Source of the DNA: JAIBCL01 sp031411695
Lineage (GTDB): Bacteria > Verrucomicrobiota > Verrucomicrobiia > Verrucomicrobiales > Verrucomicrobiaceae
Assembly (NCBI GenBank): GCA_031411695.1
Contig: JANOBO010000284.1
Location: 1 to 22,375 of the forward strand
Length of the DNA stretch: 22,375 bases
Reading direction: 5' to 3'
Of this stretch, positions 18,392 through 22,375 are shown in pieces. Under the pieces are notes generated by a model. It worked only from the letters and a program-made list of their open reading frames with translations, did no database searches and had not been told where the DNA came from. A program made the translations under genes and the position numbers. Numbering within the stretch: position 1 is the stretch's first letter; every line of letters begins with the position of its first letter.

Positions 18392-18546
18392 AAAGGCGGC
18401 TATTTCAACGCAATCGACACTCATTTCCAGCGATCATTTGGCGGCGCGCCGAATGCTGCGCGCGATTGTTGCATGGGCAGGATGAGAGGACGTTCCCACG
18501 AATTCCAAACTGTGGCGGGAAACGCAAACGCGCGAGAAATCTCCAT

Positions 18547-18573
18547 TTGCATATCCACGCGAGGCGCTATATT
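18547..18573 (+). promoter_or_regulatory. Candidate promoter for tRNA-Leu
   Basis: TTGCAT (18547-18552), a 15-base spacer, and TATATT (18568-18573), 31 bases before the tRNA 5' end. The -10 box is good, but the spacer is shorter than the usual 16-18, so the true -35 may be elsewhere. Confidence 0.4.
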
Positions 18574-18604
18574 CGCCGCCCTGTTTTCCAACAGACACTA
18601 CCTC

Positions 18605-18689
18605 GCTCGGGTGGCGGAATTGGTATACGCGCAAGACTAAGGATCTTGTGCCGCAAGGCTTAAGGGTTCGAGTCCCTTCCCGAGCACCA
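18605..18689 (+). tRNA. tRNA-Leu (anticodon AAG)
   Basis: A class II tRNA of 85 bases with encoded CCA. The acceptor GCTCGGG pairs fully with CCCGAGC. The D-arm and loop (GCGGAATTGGTATACGC) are leucine-type. The anticodon stem CAAGA/TCTTG (five Watson-Crick pairs) encloses the loop CTAAGGA, which puts AAG at 18639-18641, with T33 before and G37 after. The long variable arm has GCC-GCAA-GGC, and the T-arm is AAGGG-TTCGAGT-CCCTT. A34 would read CUU, and after deamination to inosine also CUC and CUA. Bacteria normally use GAG for this job, so the anticodon is unusual. Confidence 0.95.
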
Positions 18690-18710
18690 CGATTGAAATC
18701 GACCGCGATC

Positions 18711-18816
18711 TCATCTCCGACACGCGCGATTTCGGCGGCGCCGGACGGCGTGGGAATCGAAACCTTTGTCTCCGATGAAATGTGTGCCGCCCTAGCCTTG
18801 CACTTGTCGGAGATGA
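18711..18816 (+). promoter_or_regulatory. Competing inverted repeats in the leader of the purF-like gene
   Basis: TCATCTCCGACA (18711-18722) is a perfect 12-base reverse complement of TGTCGGAGATGA (18805-18816). A third element, TCTCCGA (18769-18775), can pair with the same right arm (TCGGAGA, 18807-18813). The two pairings exclude each other, and the shared arm ends 25 bases before the start codon of the purF-like gene. This could be a leader switch controlling translation, but the pairing has not been tested and could be chance. Confidence 0.3.
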
Positions 18817-18841
18817 TGCCAAAGATGACATCCCCCAACGA

Positions 18842-20776
18842 ATGAGCGACCCCATCAAACACGAGTGCGGCATCGCGGTGGTGCGCCTCCGGAAGCCGCT
18901 GGCCTACTATCACGACAAATACGGCTCCGCGCTCTGGGGCTACCAAAAGCTCTACATGCTGATGATGAAGGAGCGGAACCGCGGCCAGGACGGCGAGGGC
19001 ATCGGCTGCTGCAAGCTGCACATGCCGCTGGGGGCGCCGTATCTTTTCCGCGAGCGCTCCGTGAAGCGTGACTCGCTGGAGGAGATCTTCCTGAACACGA
19101 AGAAGGACTTCGACCGGCTGTGCAAAAAACATGACCTCGATCCCGAGAATCCAGAGGTGATCAAGCAGCACTTCGAGTTCGGCGGAGAGGTGCTGATGGG
19201 GCACCTGCGCTACGGGACATCCGGCTCATTTGGCAAGGCCTCATGCCATCCGTACGTGCGGCGCAGCAACTGGCCCACGAAGAGCCTGATGGTCATGGGC
19301 AACTTCAACATGACCAACACCGCCGAGCTGCACCGCCACATGACCGAGCGCGGCCAGCATCCGGTCTATGACACGGACACGCAGACCGTGCTGGAGGAGG
19401 TGGGCTTCCATCTCGATGAGATGCATGACGAGCTTTACCACGAGCTGCGCGACGAGGACGTGCCCGGCCCGGAGATTCCGCAGCACATCAGCAAGCGCCT
19501 GGATGTGACCGAGCTCATCAAGCGCTCCTCCATGATCTGGGACGGCGGCTACACCATCGTCGGCGTCATCGGCAATGGCGATCTGTTCGTCATGCGCGAC
19601 CCGAACGGCATCCGCCCATGCTTCTACTATGCGGATGATGAGGTCATCGTCTTCGCGTCCGAGAAACCTGCCATCCGCACCGTGTTCGACGTCAGCGAGG
19701 ACGATGTGAAGGAGCTCCCGCGTGGCAACGTGGCCAGCGTGAAGGCGGAGGACGGCGGCCGTTTCCTGGTGAAACCCTTCACCGAAAAGCGCGACTACCA
19801 TCCATGCTCGTTCGAGCGCATTTATTTCTCACGCGGGAACGACGCCACCATCTACGCGCAGCGCAAGCAGCTCGGCGAGGTGCTCGTGCCGCATGTGATC
19901 GAGGCCATCGAGAACGACCTCGAGAACACGGTGGTCAGCTTCATCCCAAACACGGCGGAGACGGCGTATCACGGATTCATGGACGGCCTGCGCATGAGAC
20001 GCCGCACCGAGGTGAAGCACGCGCTGAAGGACATGTGGCGCTCCGGCGAGATGGACGAGAAGGTCCTCGACGACCTCATCATGCGGAACTGGCCGCGCGC
20101 GGAGAAGATCGCGCACAAGGACATCAAGATGCGCACCTTCATCTCCCAGGAGACGAACCGCGACACCATGGCGGCGATGGTCTATGACATCACCTACGGC
20201 GTCGTCACGCCCAAGGACAATCTCGTCGTGATCGACGACTCCATCGTGCGCGGCACCACACTGCGCACATCCTTGCTGCGCATCCTCGCGCGCACGAATC
20301 CAAAGCGCATCATCGTCGTCTCCACCGCGCCGCAGATCCGCTACCCCGACTGCTACGGCATCGACATGGCCGAGATCGGCAAATTCATCGCCTTCGACGC
20401 CGCCGTGCAGCTTCTCAAGGAGCGCGGCATGTGGCACGTCATGGACGCCACCTTCGAAGCCGCCAAGGCCGAGCTGAAAAAACATACGACCGAGATGCGC
20501 AACGTGGTGAAGGACATCTACGCGCCCTTCACCGACACGGAAATCTCCGCCAAGGTCGTCGAGATCGTGCATCCGAATTCCCTGAGTTGGAAAGGCGAGG
20601 TGAAGATCATCTACCAGACCATCGGCAGCCTGCACAAAGCCCTCGGCCCTGAAGTCGGCGATTGGTACTTCAGCGGCGACTACCCGACTCCCGGCGGCTA
20701 CGAAATGGTGAACCGCGCATTCATCAACTTTTACGAAGGCCGAGGCGGCCGGGCGTATGGCGAGACTCTGTTTTGA
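18842..20776 (+). CDS. purF: Long-form PurF-like amidophosphoribosyltransferase
   Basis: A 644-residue class II glutamine amidotransferase plus phosphoribosyltransferase. The expected reaction is glutamine plus PRPP to phosphoribosylamine, the first step of purine synthesis. The catalytic Cys is residue 9 (MSDPIKHECGIAVVRL), not residue 2 as in canonical PurF, so the leader must be removed by processing or tolerated. Other amidotransferase motifs are present: ERNRGQDGEG, GHLRYGTSG, GNFNMTN, then RDPNGIRPCFYY. The PRPP-binding loop VVIDDSIVRGTT (about 462-473) is intact. The length exceeds the usual 470-510 residues. The extra segments and sequence match the long form I know from Bacteroidetes (near-identical phrases such as RDPxGIRPxFYYADDE and GDWYFSGxYPTPGG). 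Some genomes with this form also carry a canonical PurF, so the assignment as the main enzyme is tentative. The ATG at 18842 is chosen since homologues begin there. Confidence 0.9.
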   Translation: MSDPIKHECGIAVVRLRKPLAYYHDKYGSALWGYQKLYMLMMKERNRGQDGEGIGCCKLHMPLGAPYLFRERSVKRDSLEEIFLNTKKDFDRLCKKHDLDPENPEVIKQHFEFGGEVLMGHLRYGTSGSFGKASCHPYVRRSNWPTKSLMVMGNFNMTNTAELHRHMTERGQHPVYDTDTQTVLEEVGFHLDEMHDELYHELRDEDVPGPEIPQHISKRLDVTELIKRSSMIWDGGYTIVGVIGNGDLFVMRDPNGIRPCFYYADDEVIVFASEKPAIRTVFDVSEDDVKELPRGNVASVKAEDGGRFLVKPFTEKRDYHPCSFERIYFSRGNDATIYAQRKQLGEVLVPHVIEAIENDLENTVVSFIPNTAETAYHGFMDGLRMRRRTEVKHALKDMWRSGEMDEKVLDDLIMRNWPRAEKIAHKDIKMRTFISQETNRDTMAAMVYDITYGVVTPKDNLVVIDDSIVRGTTLRTSLLRILARTNPKRIIVVSTAPQIRYPDCYGIDMAEIGKFIAFDAAVQLLKERGMWHVMDATFEAAKAELKKHTTEMRNVVKDIYAPFTDTEISAKVVEIVHPNSLSWKGEVKIIYQTIGSLHKALGPEVGDWYFSGDYPTPGGYEMVNRAFINFYEGRGGRAYGETLF

Positions 20777-20808
20777 CCTTCACGCAAACGGAACACCACC
20801 ACACGACC

Positions 20809-21096
20809 ATGGGCTGGGGACGAATGCTATTTCTGGGAAACATCGGGCAGCAGCTCGATCTCGATGATTTCGGAGTCGAGATTCAGCGCATCAGGGAAAC
20901 GTTCGCGCAGGTAAGCGCCGTGGACCAAGCCCAAGGCAATGAGCTACATCGCCTTCGTCAGGACAACAACGAGCTGCGTCTCTACCTTGCCACCCTGATG
21001 AGGCTTCTCGTTCAAAAAGGCGTGCTCACCGCACAGGAAACCGCTTCAATGGCCGCCGCCATCGACGCGGACAGCCAAGCACAAAAGCAACCCTGA
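20809..21096 (+). CDS. Small helical/coiled-coil protein downstream of purF, unknown function
   Basis: A 95-residue protein I do not recognise. It begins MGWGRMLFLGNIGQQLDLDD; residues about 22-70 form a likely coiled coil with heptad-like hydrophobics (IQRIRETFAQVSAVDQ, then LHRLRQDNNELRLYLATLM), and the last 25 residues are polar. There is no signal peptide or membrane span. It starts 32 bases after the purF-like stop on the same strand, so it is probably co-transcribed. The ATG at 20809 is chosen because the frame further upstream overlaps the purF-like gene and encodes Arg-rich shadow sequence. The role is unknown; the position suggests, but does not show, a link to nucleotide metabolism. 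The remnant DNA of the accessory tail begins just after its stop. Confidence 0.7.
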   Translation: MGWGRMLFLGNIGQQLDLDDFGVEIQRIRETFAQVSAVDQAQGNELHRLRQDNNELRLYLATLMRLLVQKGVLTAQETASMAAAIDADSQAQKQP

Positions 21097-21125
21097 AAAT
21101 CCCCGTCACCGGCAAAGGCCCCACC

Positions 21126-21238
21126 CTCCCCCACCGTCGCCACGAACATCTCCCGGTCGCCATCTTCGAGAACGATTTCTGCTCTGCGATCTCCCCGAGC
21201 GAGAACGTGATAGACGGCCCTGGGTACTGAATTCTCAA
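21126..21238 (-). pseudogene. Remnant of a REP-associated tyrosine transposase (RAYT), frameshifted and truncated
   Basis: Read on the minus strand from a TTG at 21238, the frame gives RIQYPG, then the match continues one frame over as AVYHVLARGDRRAEIV, LEDGDREMFVATVGE. Joined, this is the conserved N-terminus of RAYT (Y1_Tnp) transposases, which typically read R-I-E-Y-P-G-A-x-Y-H-V-x-x-R-G-x-R-R. A single missing base after CCAGG explains the shift. After FVATVGE the similarity stops, so most of the protein (family about 200-330 residues) and its catalytic HUH and Tyr motifs are gone. It cannot be functional. Repeat copy A lies about 40 bases upstream of its start. Identified by recalled family pattern, not by a search. 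Confidence 0.6.
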
Positions 21239-21276
21239 TCGCCCCAGAAGGGCTCGATCAAAGCAAAATACTATCC

Positions 21277-21307
21277 TTTGGTCAAGATTTCACACCCGAC
21301 CCCTTCC
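21277..21307 (+). repeat. Dispersed repeat, copy A
   Basis: A member of a four-copy family with the shared core TTTGTCAAGATTT followed by a CTCCTGACCCCTTCC-like half. This copy reads TTTGGTCAAGATTT and then CACACCCGACCCCTTCC. It lies between the transposase remnant and the 3' end of the lipoprotein gene, in opposite orientation to copy B. Confidence 0.7.
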
Positions 21308-21328
21308 TTCTGCCTTTCTGGGATGTTG

Positions 21329-21811
21329 TCATCCTTCGCCGTTGCATCTCACCCAAATCACCTTCTCAGCTGCCTGATCGATTAGGCATACACAGAACTC
21401 AACTCCACCATCATTGACAAATACATAATTGGTCCGCCAATCATCCCCTACATCATTGCCACCAAGGAGGTTCATTAGAAGAAACTTCCTCCCATCATGG
21501 ATAAATGGTACAATTTGAACACGATAATTACCAGCGTCATACAAAAGCTGCATCGTAATTACATTTTCGATGTTTATACCGCGGAGGCTAACCACATACT
21601 TATTGAGCATCACGGGAAAGTCGGCGAGAAGTTTGATTGCGTCATCAGTATTAAGGCGAGATATGACCGCATCTTTGTAAAGTGATCGCAAAGCCAAGCC
21701 CGACCCTTTGTCGTTTAGAACGACAAACCGGTGTGCAGTTTGTGCGGAGTCGGGGATGGAGCACGAAACCAGGAAAACTGTGAGAACGAATGTGATGCAG
21801 AAGTACTTCAT
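21329..21811 (-). CDS. Predicted small lipoprotein of unknown function
   Basis: A 160-residue protein with a lipoprotein signal: MKYFCITFVLTVFLVSCS, a lipobox of Leu-Val-Ser-Cys with the lipidated Cys at 17. The mature part has no family I recognise. It contains VVSLRGINIENVITMQLLYD, then VQIVPFIHDGRKFLLMNLLGG, and DWRTNYVFVNDGGVEFCVCL, a beta-rich pattern. Base composition is clearly lower in GC than the neighbouring genes (23 G/C in the 60 bases 21481-21540), which suggests recent acquisition. The gene is bracketed by inverted repeat copies A (22 bases after its stop) and B (about 45 bases before its start). No Shine-Dalgarno sequence. A plus-strand frame at 21497-21685 is its shadow. Confidence 0.7.
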   Translation of the reverse strand: MKYFCITFVLTVFLVSCSIPDSAQTAHRFVVLNDKGSGLALRSLYKDAVISRLNTDDAIKLLADFPVMLNKYVVSLRGINIENVITMQLLYDAGNYRVQIVPFIHDGRKFLLMNLLGGNDVGDDWRTNYVFVNDGGVEFCVCLIDQAAEKVIWVRCNGEG

Positions 21812-21852
21812 GGGATGGGATTTGATCTTATCTTTGTAGGATACTGATAGGA

Positions 21853-21886
21853 AAAAACGGGTCAGGAGACAAATCTTGACAAAAGT
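21853..21886 (-). repeat. Dispersed repeat, copy B (inverted)
   Basis: On the minus strand this reads TTTGTCAAGATTT then GTCTCCTGACCCG and a T-run. It is inverted relative to copies A, C and D. It sits in the upstream region of the lipoprotein gene, so the repeat could supply or disturb promoter sequence there. Confidence 0.75.
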
Positions 21887-21975
21887 ACGGTGATTTCATG
21901 CGCCGCCGCCTGATCGGATTTTCAGTTGTCTGACCATCATCCCCTCCACTCGTGAGATTGCAACGCTAAGGACGT

Positions 21976-22006
21976 GGATGCCAGCCATGGCGCGTTGCCA
22001 TCCAGC
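21976..22006. repeat. Imperfect palindrome (REP-like)
   Basis: TGGATG near the left end pairs with CATCCA at the right end, with a GC-rich interior (CCAGCCATGGCGCG) containing the CCATGG self-complement. It lies between repeat copies B and C. The size and composition resemble REP palindromes mobilised by RAYT proteins, but only one copy is present in the window, so repetition is unproven. Confidence 0.35.
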
Positions 22007-22008
22007 TT

Positions 22009-22031
22009 CTATGAAATGCGAATTTTCATAG
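22009..22031. repeat. Perfect 8-bp hairpin next to copy C
   Basis: CTATGAAA (22009-22016) and TTTCATAG (22024-22031) form a perfect 8-bp stem with a 7-base loop, ending two bases before repeat copy C. AT-rich; no gene nearby needs a terminator on the plus strand. Confidence 0.5.
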
Positions 22032-22032
22032 T

Positions 22033-22062
22033 TTTGTCAAGATTTGACTCCTGACCCCTTCC
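22033..22062 (+). repeat. Dispersed repeat, copy C
   Basis: This reads TTTGTCAAGATTTGACTCC then TGACCCCTTCC and is the clearest copy, used here as the reference form. Copy D follows in the same orientation, 36 bases start to start. Copy B, about 150 bases to the left, is inverted relative to it. Confidence 0.75.
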
Positions 22063-22068
22063 TGTAAG

Positions 22069-22098
22069 TTTGTCAAGAATCGTCTCCTGACCCTTTCT
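22069..22098 (+). repeat. Dispersed repeat, copy D
   Basis: This reads TTTGTCAAGAATCGTCTCC then TGACCCTTTC. It is in direct orientation with copy C. It abuts the truncated 36-residue frame on the minus strand, supplying that frame's last codons and stop. Confidence 0.75.
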
Positions 22099-22183
22099 TG
22101 TTCTTGTGTTGCTTCAAGACGGTGGCCGGTGAGATGGCATCCACCAGCGTGGCGGCGGTGATCTGGTCGGCCGCGTCATTCAT
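22073..22183 (-). pseudogene. Short frame ending inside a repeat, possibly a truncated gene start
   Basis: A 36-residue frame beginning MNDAADQITAATLVDAISPA and ending in codons supplied by repeat copy D. The first 23 or so codons are GC-rich and look coding, unlike the AT-rich gene upstream; the tail KKGSGDDS comes from the repeat. Its ATG overlaps the TGA of the upstream membrane-protein frame (ATGAATGA), as in translationally coupled genes. It may be the 5' end of a gene whose remainder was lost when the repeat segment joined here, or chance. Confidence 0.3.
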
Positions 22184-22375
22184 CTAATTGTCGTTCCCTT
22201 AGCAATTGCTCAGTCTTTCTTGCGTAAGAAAGCCAGCAAACAGTTATCAAGAGCAAGCAGAGAGAGAGCCATTTGAATAACCCCGAGTACACAACGATGA
22301 CAACATGCATTGCTCTCAAATCGGAATTCAAGGCTGATATCTCTGTGCCATCTAATATATCGCTCAAGTGTCCGA
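22176..22375 (-). CDS. Predicted membrane protein, partial (5' end beyond right edge)
   Basis: A frame open to the right edge; about 66 codons are visible and the stop is at 22178-22176. It has a polar stretch (SDILDGTEISALNSDLRA), one hydrophobic membrane segment (HVVIVVYSGLFKWLSLCLLLI and on), then a short basic/acidic tail (ARKTEQLLRERQLDE), so the C-terminus is probably cytoplasmic. A TTG at 22367 could be a start, but no ribosome site supports it and the frame continues upstream, so it is more likely the C-terminal part of a longer protein. Low GC, like the lipoprotein gene. No family recognised. Confidence 0.45.
   Translation of the reverse strand, partial: GHLSDILDGTEISALNSDLRAMHVVIVVYSGLFKWLSLCLLLITVCWLSYARKTEQLLRERQLDE

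Noticed and set aside
18690..18841. Purine riboswitch upstream of the purF-like gene
   Set aside because: I see no three-way junction with the conserved loop sequences of the purine aptamer; only the inverted repeats are supported.
21277..22098. CRISPR array or integron attC sites
   Set aside because: The repeats are few, in mixed orientation and irregularly spaced, with no cas genes; they lack the attC core GTTRRRY pattern and no integrase is present.

Overview
The window is a GC-rich stretch of bacterial chromosome whose gene content points to the phylum Verrucomicrobiota (the PVC group). The main reasons are DUF1592/DUF1552/DUF1501 proteins of the planctomycete-verrucomicrobial type, the long PurF-like amidophosphoribosyltransferase otherwise typical of Bacteroidetes and Verrucomicrobia, and start codons that mostly lack a Shine-Dalgarno sequence. 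The phylum is inferred from protein families; no rRNA gene is present.

Left part (1-7250): a catalase-peroxidase gene (katG) runs off the left edge on the minus strand. Divergent from it is a pair on the plus strand: a secreted protein with two haem-binding-type CxxCH motifs (DUF1587/1595/1592/1588/1585 architecture) and a DUF1552 protein with a twin-arginine-like leader. Next come a pyridoxamine-phosphate-oxidase-like stress protein (minus), a divergent small cupin (plus) and a small secreted protein of unknown function.

Middle (7300-12500): tRNA-Val(GAC), a SirB1/transglutaminase-like protein, and an FHA-domain coiled-coil protein on the plus strand. They converge on a DUF1501 protein (minus). 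Upstream of that lie a 29-residue single-span membrane peptide and a Pro/Ala-rich protein with one membrane span, which has a good sigma70-type promoter.

Minus-strand operon (18391 to 12594): a secreted SGNH hydrolase, an MsbA-like ABC exporter, an RsmA (KsgA) 16S rRNA dimethyltransferase fused to a NUDIX domain, and a small GYF_2-like protein. The gaps are 22, 51 and 37 bases, and a strong hairpin at the end may be the terminator.

Right part: a tRNA-Leu whose anticodon reads AAG (rare in bacteria), then the long purF-like gene behind a leader with competing inverted repeats, and a 95-residue helical protein 32 bases downstream.

The last 1.3 kb is different: AT-richer, with a frameshifted and truncated remnant of a REP-associated tyrosine transposase and four copies of a 28-30-base repeat in both orientations. 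A small lipoprotein gene sits exactly between two inverted copies, and a membrane-protein gene is cut by the right edge. This is an accessory, rearranged segment next to housekeeping genes.
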